Source of the DNA: an uncultured archaeon | GTDB lineage: Archaea > Nanobdellota > Nanobdellia > Pacearchaeales > GW2011-AR1 | Assembly (NCBI GenBank): GCA_903831045.1 | Contig: CAIKWG010000001.1 | Location: 1-32,669 of the forward strand | Direction: 5' to 3' | Length of the DNA stretch: 32,669 bases | Shown here: piece by piece, positions 22,494 through 28,542 of the stretch | How the letters are laid out: the number at the start of each line of letters is the position of its first letter | Position numbering within the stretch: position 1 is the stretch's first letter | Notes under the pieces: model-generated | Seen by the model: only the letters and a program-made list of their open reading frames with translations | Database searches by the model: none | Told to the model about the DNA's origin: nothing | Position numbers and translations under genes: made by a program

Positions 22494-22682
22494 ATGTTAA
22501 CAATGGAATATATCCTAAAAGCTCAAAGATTGGTAGAACAATATCAAAGAGAAGAACTCCCATTGTATCATGATTATTCTAAACCTCAAGAAGATTATAA
22601 AGAAACTGAAGCTATCAACTTCAGAAGAGGTCTTAAAATTGATCCAGAAACCGGTGAGAGATATTTTGATTTTTTAGATTAA
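22494..22682 (+). CDS. Unknown 62-aa acidic protein
   Basis: Short soluble protein with an N-terminal helix (MEYILKAQRLVEQYQREELP), a Tyr-rich middle (LYHDYSKPQEDYKE) and a C-terminal IDPETGERYFDFLD. No family recognised. TTTATAAAC at 22465-22473 lies 29 nt before the ATG, which supports the start, though a second ATG occurs at 22503. Its TAA ends at 22682, exactly where the convergent GP88-family gene ends (22683). Confidence 0.6.
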   Translation: MLTMEYILKAQRLVEQYQREELPLYHDYSKPQEDYKETEAINFRRGLKIDPETGERYFDFLD

Positions 22683-23273
22683 TCAATGTTCATCAAAATT
22701 AATATTTTCTCGATGTTCCCAACAATAATGTCCACATTTTTCACAAGAATTTAAACAATGATAGGAACTCTCCTTATTTACAATTTCTAAACTAGACAAT
22801 GCAGAAAACTTAAGCTTGGTTTCTGGCTCTCTAAGAGAATTATCTAGACTTTCTCTTACAATAACGTTTGGTAGTGAATTTAAATCCTCAATTTTGTCAA
22901 TTAAATCTCTTCTATGAGTTGAACTTCTAAATTTTGTTTCAGGACAATTTTTTGCAATCTCTATCCATTTTTCAACATAATCTTCCGAGTAAAAGTCTCC
23001 ACTAGAATGAATTCTGAAATATTTTACTTTTTTATTTTTAATAAAATTAGACATCTCTTCAACAAAGCCTTCTGATTTGGATTGAGTATACCTTCTTTCA
23101 GCCGAAGCCATTGCATTGGGCAATAGGAAATTATTTCTTAGAGCATAGCAGGCTGGTTTTCCATTTTTTCCTTCTAAGCACCAGGAAGTAGGTGTGCAAG
23201 TTTTTTTAGCAGGAATATTAAAGATATATACATTTTTTCCCATTTTTGAGTTTCCCTTAATAGCAATTTCCAT
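22683..23273 (-). CDS. GP88-family protein
   Basis: 196 residues similar to the GP88 family first named from mycobacteriophages. Recognisable order: GNSKMGKNVYIFNIPAKKTC near the start, then SWCLEGK...ACYALRNNF, FRIHSSGDFYSEDYVEKWIE in the middle, and a Cys cluster CLNSCEKCGHYCWEH near the end. The N-terminal and C-terminal cysteines look able to bind zinc or an iron-sulphur cluster. Biochemical role is unknown to me. The frame extends to 23327, but the ATG at 23273 (MEIAIKGNSK) was chosen because a minus-strand TATA element (ATTTTTAAAC, 23294-23303) lies 30 nt upstream and the extra residues are outside the family start. Confidence 0.75.
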   Translation of the reverse strand: MEIAIKGNSKMGKNVYIFNIPAKKTCTPTSWCLEGKNGKPACYALRNNFLLPNAMASAERRYTQSKSEGFVEEMSNFIKNKKVKYFRIHSSGDFYSEDYVEKWIEIAKNCPETKFRSSTHRRDLIDKIEDLNSLPNVIVRESLDNSLREPETKLKFSALSSLEIVNKESSYHCLNSCEKCGHYCWEHRENINFDEH

Positions 23274-23371
23274 AATTTTTTCATAAAATCTAAGTTTAAA
23301 AATAAATATGTAGTCAAAAACTATCAAAAACCTTTAAAACCCTGTGCTCCTAGTTCATTCATAGAGGTAAA

Positions 23372-23647
23372 ATGAAAAAATCTGTTAGACTTTATGTTTC
23401 TGGATTCATCCAAGGGATTTTCTATAGGGCCCATGTTAAAGAAAATGCTGAAAGATTAAATGTTAAAGGCTTTGTTAGAAATTTAGAAGATAGTAGAGTT
23501 GAAGTTTTTTTAGAAGGGGATAGTGATGATGTTCGAAAGATGATTGATATTTGTGGAAAAGGTGTAAAAAGTGCCGAGATAAGAAATGTTGAGATTAAGG
23601 AAGAAAGATTCCAAGATTTTAAAAATTTTCAAATTTTAAAAGTTTAA
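23372..23647 (+). CDS. acyP: Acylphosphatase
   Basis: 91-residue enzyme that hydrolyses carboxyl-phosphate bonds. The phosphate-binding loop GFIQGIFYR holds the catalytic Arg (R19), and the catalytic Asn is N37 in GFVRNLED. The usual GVGF reads GIFY, an accepted variation in the loop. The C-terminal beta strand ends FQILKV. The leader is short with AGAGGT 3 nt before the ATG, so Shine-Dalgarno use is possible; the TATA box is ctttaaaac near 23332. Function in archaeal metabolism is rarely established. Confidence 0.93.
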   Translation: MKKSVRLYVSGFIQGIFYRAHVKENAERLNVKGFVRNLEDSRVEVFLEGDSDDVRKMIDICGKGVKSAEIRNVEIKEERFQDFKNFQILKV

Positions 23648-23666
23648 ATAAATCTTGTTTTAACTG

Positions 23667-24002
23667 ATGTTAAACATTGAAAAAGTTTGCAGGTTATACT
23701 CTGCCGGGGTGGATGTGAAAATGAGGAGAAAATGTTCTTCAGATGATCCTCTAAATAAAGGACTTTGGGACCTTAGCCTGTGGGAAGTTAACGTTTATAT
23801 TCCTAACATGGAATCAAAAGAAGACCTTTACATAACTTTAATTCATGAATTTATTCATGCTCAGAAAGATTATTCTAACCATAGACAGGGTGAAGACAGA
23901 TTAGTTGAAGAATTGGCCCAAAAAATTTATCACGAAAATCCAAATCTTCCACTTGAAATCATAGAACTTTATAATCTAAAAGTTCCAAAATATCTTAGAT
24001 AA
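23667..24002 (+). CDS. Minimal HExxH putative metallopeptidase
   Basis: 111 residues with a metal-binding HEFIH motif (H60, E61, H64) and downstream glutamates E81/E82 in VEELAQ that could supply the third ligand in a gluzincin-like arrangement. There is no signal peptide. The N-terminal strands (YSAGVDVKMRRKC, then WEVNVYIPNM) precede the helix as in the core of small zinc peptidases. This is at the lower size limit for a peptidase, so it may be a binding module or a minimal fold such as those of the ImmA/SprT type. It lies between acylphosphatase and RNase HI, on the same strand. Confidence 0.65.
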   Translation: MLNIEKVCRLYSAGVDVKMRRKCSSDDPLNKGLWDLSLWEVNVYIPNMESKEDLYITLIHEFIHAQKDYSNHRQGEDRLVEELAQKIYHENPNLPLEIIELYNLKVPKYLR

Positions 24003-24033
24003 TTTTTATAAATTTGATTTTCTTTAGAATTCA

Positions 24034-24438
24034 ATGATTTATACAAATTCTGATGGTGGTGCAAGAGGTAATCCTGGTCCTGGAGCGATTGGAGTAGTTA
24101 TTCGTGATGAAGAAAACATTTTATTAGAATATTCTGAAAAAATTCCAGGAAAAGTTACAAATAACTATGCAGAATATATGGGGTTGATTAAAGCACTGCA
24201 ACTTGCACAGAAATATACTACAAAAGAATTGGTCTGCATTTCTGATTCCGAGCTAGTTGTAAGACAGTTGCTGGGGGAATATAAAGTTCGAGACCCAAAA
24301 CTTCTAAAACTTTTCTTAGAAGTTCAAAAACTTCAAAATAATTTTGAGAAGGTAACCTATCAACATGTAAGAAGAGAAAATAAATTTCAAAAGCATGCTG
24401 ATTATTTATTAAATAAAGAATTAGATTCCAAGCAATAA
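24034..24438 (+). CDS. rnhA: Ribonuclease HI
   Basis: 134-residue type 1 RNase H that cuts RNA in RNA-DNA hybrids. The active-site acids are D7 (TNSDGGARGNPGP), E47 (NNYAEYMGL), D71 (CISDSELVV) and D123 (KHADYLLN). The protein lacks the basic protrusion found in the E. coli enzyme, as is usual in short archaeal and bacterial forms. Start ATG lies 29 nt after TTTATAAAT (24005-24013). Confidence 0.95.
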   Translation: MIYTNSDGGARGNPGPGAIGVVIRDEENILLEYSEKIPGKVTNNYAEYMGLIKALQLAQKYTTKELVCISDSELVVRQLLGEYKVRDPKLLKLFLEVQKLQNNFEKVTYQHVRRENKFQKHADYLLNKELDSKQ

Positions 24439-24469
24439 AAATATAAACTCTCCTGACTAAAATATTAAA

Positions 24470-25993
24470 ATGGGACGTGAAGAACAAATAATTGATGAAA
24501 GAATAAAGAAAATAAATGACCTTAGAAAGCAGGGCATTAATACATTTCCAGATAGATTCGACCTTCATGAAAAAAGAAGTTGGTCTCAGGATGTCAAGGA
24601 AAAATATAAATCTCTAAAACTTGAAGAAAAAAAAGCTTCCAAAGAAATTGTTGCAGGAAGAGTTATGCTAAAAAGAAGTTTTGGAAAACTCTCTTTTGTT
24701 CAACTGCAAGATTTAAAGGGAATGATTCAACTTGTTTTCCAAAAAGATGAAACTCCAGACAAAGCTTTAGAATTATTTGATAGTGTAGATGCCGGAGATA
24801 TAATCGGTATTGTTGGTAATCCAATGAAAACTAAAACCGGAGAAATATCTCTTCTGGTAAAAGAACTCTATATTCTAACAAAATCTATTCTACCCCTTCC
24901 AGATAAGCACAAGGGCCTTACAAACGAAGAAGAAAAATTAAGAAAAAGATATTTAGATATTATTACCAATGAAGAAGTAAAAGAAATCTTCATTAAAAAA
25001 CAAAAATTCTGGTCAACCATTAGAAATTTTTTAATTCAAAAAGGATTTCTAGAAGTTGAAACTCCAATCCTTGAAGTTTCTGCAGGAGGAGCAGCAGCAA
25101 CTCCGTTCAAGACGCATCATAATGCTCTTGACCTAGACGTTTTTCTAAGAATATCCATGGGAGAACTTTGGCAAAAAAAACTTCTTGTTGCAGGCTATGA
25201 AAAAACATTTGAAATAGGAAGACAGTTTAGAAATGAAGGAATGGATGCAGAGCATTTGCAAGATTATACACAAATGGAATTCTACTGGGGCTATGCAAAT
25301 TATGAAGATGGAATGAAGCTAGTAGAATCAATGTACAAAGAAGTTGCTAAAGCAGTTATGGGAACTCTTAAATTTGAAAGACAAGGGCATAAAATTGATT
25401 TATCTAAAAAATGGGAAAGATATGACTTTGAAACTTTGATTAAAGAAAAAACAGGCATCAGTATCTACAAGGCAACAAAAGAAGAGATTATGAAAAAATT
25501 AAAACAGTTAGAATTAGAATACGACTCTTCTGTTGATAAATGGAGAATGGTGGATTTGCTATGGAAATATTGTAGAAAACAATTGTCTGGTCCAGGATTT
25601 TTAATTGGCCAACCGGTTGAGTTAACTCCTCTAGCAAAAAGAAATCCAGAAGATCCAAGAAAAGTAGAACAATTTCAAGTAATTCTTGGAGGTTCTGAGG
25701 TAGGTAATGGTTATTCTGAACTAAATGACGCTCTTGATCAAGAAGAGAGATTCAAAAGACAAAGAGAGCTAGGAGAATCTGGAGATGCAGAAGCAATGGA
25801 GCATGATGTTGGATTTGTTGAAGCACTAAAATATGGAATGCCTCCCGCCTGTGGATTTGGAGTTTCAGAGAGATTGTTCTCTTTTATGATGAACAAACCG
25901 ATTAGAGAATGTGTAATGTTTCCTCTAATGAAACCAGAGAACTATTCTGAACTTAAAAAAGAAGAAAAGAAAGAAGAGAAAAAGAAAAAATAA
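24470..25993 (+). CDS. lysS: Lysyl-tRNA synthetase, class II
   Basis: 507 residues. The N-terminal OB fold (around IVAGRVMLKRSFGKLSFVQL, 60-79) binds the anticodon. The catalytic domain has motif 1 near 185-203, motif 2 from FEIGRQFRNEGMDAEHLQDY (247-266), and a C-terminal motif 3 with GFGVSERLFSF and FPLMKPE. The TPLAKRNP...GSEVGNGYSELND region matches LysRS and the related editing-free class IIb enzymes. Motif 3 (VSERL) differs from the usual GIDRL, so activity should be confirmed, though other landmarks are intact. A Lys/Glu-rich tail closes the protein. Many archaea use an unrelated class I LysRS; a class II gene indicates the other type here. TATA box 29 nt before the ATG. Confidence 0.9.
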   Translation: MGREEQIIDERIKKINDLRKQGINTFPDRFDLHEKRSWSQDVKEKYKSLKLEEKKASKEIVAGRVMLKRSFGKLSFVQLQDLKGMIQLVFQKDETPDKALELFDSVDAGDIIGIVGNPMKTKTGEISLLVKELYILTKSILPLPDKHKGLTNEEEKLRKRYLDIITNEEVKEIFIKKQKFWSTIRNFLIQKGFLEVETPILEVSAGGAAATPFKTHHNALDLDVFLRISMGELWQKKLLVAGYEKTFEIGRQFRNEGMDAEHLQDYTQMEFYWGYANYEDGMKLVESMYKEVAKAVMGTLKFERQGHKIDLSKKWERYDFETLIKEKTGISIYKATKEEIMKKLKQLELEYDSSVDKWRMVDLLWKYCRKQLSGPGFLIGQPVELTPLAKRNPEDPRKVEQFQVILGGSEVGNGYSELNDALDQEERFKRQRELGESGDAEAMEHDVGFVEALKYGMPPACGFGVSERLFSFMMNKPIRECVMFPLMKPENYSELKKEEKKEEKKKK

Positions 25994-26007
25994 GACCAAA
26001 AAACTTA

Positions 26008-26023
26008 TATATCAATTGATATA
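26008..26023. promoter_or_regulatory. Perfect 16-bp palindrome over the TATA box of the wHTH operon
   Basis: TATATCAATTGATATA is symmetric about 26015.5. It overlaps the TATA region (cttatatatc, 26004-26013) and ends 9 nt before the wHTH start codon at 26033. A bound repressor here would block TBP or RNA polymerase, a pattern typical of autoregulated toxin-antitoxin promoters. Confidence 0.6.
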
Positions 26024-26032
26024 CATATTCCT

Positions 26033-26305
26033 ATGGAAAATAAATCAAAATCAAGCTTATTCGCAAGAAGTCCGAATCTTCAAACAGTATTAATGGTGGA
26101 GAAATATATAGAAGAAAATTCCGGAGAATATACTTATACTGAACTATGGAAATTATTACCAAAAAAAGTAATGTGGCAAACATATTTAGTTATCCTAGAT
26201 TATCTTCAATCGATTAATAAGGTTGCTTTAGATAAAAATGGGGCTGTGGGATATATTTGGAATCCAGAATTAGCCAAAAAAATAAAAAATAGAAAATTTT
26301 ACTAA
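26033..26305 (+). CDS. Winged-helix-like DNA-binding protein
   Basis: 90 residues. The order of segments matches a small winged helix: a basic start (MENKSKSSLFARSPNLQTV), helix VEKYIEENSG, turn YTYTELWKLLPKKV as the likely recognition region, long helix TYLVILDYLQSINK, and a wing KVALDKNGAVGYIWNPELA. The Lys-rich end finishes with NRKFY. The start lies about 29 nt after a TATA-like element, so its mRNA is probably leaderless. One nucleotide separates it from the RelE-like gene. It is the natural candidate to bind the palindrome at 26008-26023 and to act as antitoxin or repressor, but this is inferred only from context. Confidence 0.65.
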   Translation: MENKSKSSLFARSPNLQTVLMVEKYIEENSGEYTYTELWKLLPKKVMWQTYLVILDYLQSINKVALDKNGAVGYIWNPELAKKIKNRKFY

Positions 26306-26306
26306 A

Positions 26307-26636
26307 ATGATAAAAATCGGGAGAGTTAAGTTCATATCAAAAGAGCTTGAAGATAATTTTGATTCTTTATCAGAAAAAGATTTTATAAAAAAATCTATAA
26401 GAAGAGCAATTAATGATTTAAAGCAAAATGCTTTTTGCGGCGTGCAAATTCCTAAAAACTTAATTCCTGAAATCTACATAAAAAAATATGGGGTTATTAA
26501 TCTCTGGAAATATGATTTACCTAATGCCTGGCGATTAGTATATTCGATAACTCAAGAGAATGAAGTAGAATTAATATCTGTAATCCTTGAATGGTTTGAC
26601 CATAAGACTTATGAAAGGAGGTTTCATTATAACTAA
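26307..26636 (+). CDS. RelE/ParE-like putative toxin
   Basis: 109 residues with the fold signals of the RelE/ParE superfamily: an N-terminal strand and two helices (SEKDFIKKSIRRAINDLK), then the beta-sheet with LWKYDLPNAWRLVYSIT, the ISVILEWFDH strand and KTYERRFHY. In RelE-type mRNA interferases the Arg and His/Tyr near the C-terminus contribute to cleavage; here R501-type residues are seen as AWRLVY and H/Y/R in FDHKTYERRF. Activity is unproven. The upstream wHTH gene ends 1 nt earlier and the histone-fold gene begins immediately after its stop. Confidence 0.7.
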   Translation: MIKIGRVKFISKELEDNFDSLSEKDFIKKSIRRAINDLKQNAFCGVQIPKNLIPEIYIKKYGVINLWKYDLPNAWRLVYSITQENEVELISVILEWFDHKTYERRFHYN

Positions 26637-26825
26637 ATGGCATTAATTGTTAAATCAAATATTAAAAAAACTGTAAAGGAACTTCAAAAAGGAAATGAAG
26701 AAGTGACATCTGTTGCAGAAGAAGTTGGTTTTGCTCTTGAAAGAAAAGTAGAACAAATGATTATTGAAGCAATTGAAAGAGCTAAATCTAATAAAAGAAA
26801 AACTTTGCAGGGTAGAGACCTATAA
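26637..26825 (+). CDS. Small histone-fold (DUF1931-like) protein
   Basis: 62 residues resembling archaeal DUF1931 histone-fold proteins: MALIVKSNIKKTVKELQKGN, a central helix VAEEVGFALERKVEQMIIEA and the family-type end ERAKSNKRKTLQGRDL (many relatives end RAKANGRKTV..RDL). It corresponds to a single histone fold with a truncated third helix, expected to dimerise. AAAGGAGGT at 26614-26622, inside the RelE-like gene, lies 14 nt before the ATG and may drive its translation. No gap separates it from the toxin gene, so it is cotranscribed. It may bind DNA, the toxin or both. Confidence 0.75.
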   Translation: MALIVKSNIKKTVKELQKGNEEVTSVAEEVGFALERKVEQMIIEAIERAKSNKRKTLQGRDL

Positions 26826-26942
26826 CTGCAATATATATTTCTTAAAATATACTTTACAAAATATATAATTAGTAGTATATAATGTAATATACATGTTGTA
26901 GAATATACTAAACCTTATAACTTCTAACTTCTTCTAAAGTTT
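26826..26942. other. Very AT-rich gap with repeated AATATAC motifs
   Basis: Non-coding. AATATAC occurs at 26846-26852, 26886-26892 and 26902-26908, and an inverted repeat ATGTA-ata-TACAT spans 26882-26894. The stretch ends in the TATA element (cttataac, 26914-26921) of the nuclease gene, 29 nt before its ATG. It could hold operator sites or simply be low-complexity AT sequence. Confidence 0.45.
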
Positions 26943-27425
26943 ATGGAAGAGGAAATAAAAAAAGAGGAAGAGCTGGTCAAGGAAAAACCAAAAACCGATT
27001 TTAAAGCTCAGGGAAAAAAGAACAGACAAAAAGGTGCTATTTTTGAAACAAAGGTTAGAGAAGATTTGCAAAAGATGGAGTGGATAGTTGTCAAATGGAT
27101 GAACACCGTTGATTTTGCTAAGGATTCAAAAGGGCAATTGGTTCCTGCTAAAAAAAAGTTTAATCCTTTTCTTAAGGCTCTCGCAATGGGCACTGGATTT
27201 CCAGATTTTATTTGCTTTAGGTCTGCATTGCATGCAGATAAAGAAGTTATTGGAGTTGAAGTTAAATCCAATGGCTCTCTCGACCAAATAGAAAAGGGGA
27301 TGTGTCGATGGTTGTTGGATAATCATATCTTTTCTAGGATTCTAATTGCAAGAAAAAAGCTAGAAGGAAAAAAAACAGTTATTTTCTATGAAGATTTTGC
27401 AACCAAATACATCAATAAAACTTAA
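26943..27425 (+). CDS. PD-(D/E)xK nuclease-like protein
   Basis: 160 residues: a charged, disordered N-terminus (MEEEIKKEEELVKEKPKTD), then GAIFETKVREDLQKMEWIVV with E35 and the active-site pattern D88 (GTGFPDFICF) and E106-x-K108 (GVEVKSNG), followed by Q115 and a helix. This is the arrangement of the VRR-NUC/Holliday-resolvase-like branch of the restriction endonuclease superfamily. Likely acts on branched or damaged DNA or as part of a restriction or uptake pathway. Starts after its own TATA element. A secreted helix-hairpin-helix gene follows 24 nt later with its own promoter. Confidence 0.75.
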   Translation: MEEEIKKEEELVKEKPKTDFKAQGKKNRQKGAIFETKVREDLQKMEWIVVKWMNTVDFAKDSKGQLVPAKKKFNPFLKALAMGTGFPDFICFRSALHADKEVIGVEVKSNGSLDQIEKGMCRWLLDNHIFSRILIARKKLEGKKTVIFYEDFATKYINKT

Positions 27426-27449
27426 ATATATTTTTTACCTCTCTCTTTT

Positions 27450-28028
27450 ATGAAAAGTTTACTGCTTTTTGTTTTTTTGATATTCTTTATTGATTCGGTT
27501 TTTGCCCTTTGTGAAAGCAATCAAATAGATATTAACACTGCTTCTGCTGAAGAATTAGACAACCTAACTGGTATTGGTCCAGTCTATGCGGATAGAATTA
27601 TTCAATCAAGACCATTTAGTTCTCTAGAGGATTTACTTAATGTAAGCGGCATAGGAAATGTAACTCTAAATAAAATAAAAACTCAAGGTCTAGCCTGTGT
27701 TAGTGGGAAGTTAACTCCTTCAAATAGCACTAATAATGCTTCCCTAGGAGAAGAATCAAGGAAAGAACAAAACCCTTCTCCAAAGCCTTCTAATATTCAA
27801 ATTGAAGAGGAAGTTAAGGAAGATAGCTCGTCGTTAGAAACAATCTTCCTGTCCAATAATAATGAATCAACATCCATAAATCTCAATCCAAAAACTATAA
27901 AAACCGCCGAAAATTCCTCTCTTCAAGGTAAAGAAAAATATGTCTATCTTTTGCTAGGCTTTTGCGGTTTACTCGCATTTCTCTATCTTATTCAAAACAA
28001 AGGAAAAACAAAAAATGAGTTCAGATGA
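27450..28028 (+). CDS. Secreted ComEA-like helix-hairpin-helix protein with membrane anchor
   Basis: 192 residues: signal peptide (MKSLLLFVFLIFFIDSVFA, cleaved after about 19), then a ComEA-type domain with INTASAEELDNLTGIGPVYA and SGIGNVTLNKIK, two helix-hairpin-helix hairpins (LTGIGP at 39-44; VSGIGN at 65-70) that bind DNA without sequence specificity. A linker of Ser, Asn and charged residues with several N-x-S/T sites follows, then a single C-terminal helix (YVYLLLGFCGLLAFLYLI, ~164-181) and a short basic tail. The DNA-binding domain should therefore face outward and be held at the cell surface. TATA (cttaaatat, 27421-27429) is 29 nt before the ATG. It overlaps the next gene by 14 nt. 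Confidence 0.85.
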   Translation: MKSLLLFVFLIFFIDSVFALCESNQIDINTASAEELDNLTGIGPVYADRIIQSRPFSSLEDLLNVSGIGNVTLNKIKTQGLACVSGKLTPSNSTNNASLGEESRKEQNPSPKPSNIQIEEEVKEDSSSLETIFLSNNNESTSINLNPKTIKTAENSSLQGKEKYVYLLLGFCGLLAFLYLIQNKGKTKNEFR

Positions 28029-28542
28029 TTTTAGAATACGTGCATTGCTGATTATAGAAGTAATGGGAAGACCGGCAGAGCATCTAACAGAAGCTCTAAA
28101 TGATATTATCACCAGAATAGATGCGGAAAAAGATGTTAGTGTGGTTGTAAAAAAAGTAAATGAGCCAATTGAACTAGAAAATCAAAAAGGATTATACTCT
28201 AACTTTGCTGAGATAGAAGTTGAAGTTAAAACCCCAATGATTATTGCTGACCTAATGTTTAGATACATGCCAGCTCATGTAGAAATAATTTCTCCAGAAA
28301 ATTTTTACACAACAAATGTTAATTACACTCAAATTATGAGTGAAATAGCAAGAAGACTTCATGTTTATGATAATATTGCAAGAGTTCTTCAGATGGAAAA
28401 ATCAATGCTAGAACATAAACTTGCAGAACTTTCTCAAAAGCCAGCAGTTGAATCAACAGCTAAAGAAAAGCCTGTTAAAAAAGATTCAAAGGAAAAATCT
28501 TCTAAAAATGATTTAAAGAAAAAGCCAGCTAAGAAAAAATAA
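28015..28542 (+). CDS. Unknown protein with Lys-rich C-terminal tail
   Basis: 175 residues. Residues 1-130 appear to be an alpha/beta domain (RIRALLIIEVMGRPAEHLTE, FAEIEVEVKTPMIIADLMFRYM with conserved-looking PENFYTTNVNYTQI) and residues 140-175 form a Lys-rich tail (KPVKKDSKEKSSKN and DLKKKPAKKK). No membrane helix or signal. I do not recognise the family. The start overlaps the end of the ComEA-like gene by 14 nt, so the two are translationally coupled and the product is likely a cytoplasmic partner, perhaps binding nucleic acid through its tail. Confidence 0.7.
   Translation: MSSDDFRIRALLIIEVMGRPAEHLTEALNDIITRIDAEKDVSVVVKKVNEPIELENQKGLYSNFAEIEVEVKTPMIIADLMFRYMPAHVEIISPENFYTTNVNYTQIMSEIARRLHVYDNIARVLQMEKSMLEHKLAELSQKPAVESTAKEKPVKKDSKEKSSKNDLKKKPAKKK

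Noticed and set aside
23274-23327. 18-codon N-terminal extension of the GP88-family protein
   Set aside because: The TATA-like element lies inside this stretch, 30 nt before the ATG at 23273, so the extension would not be transcribed from it.
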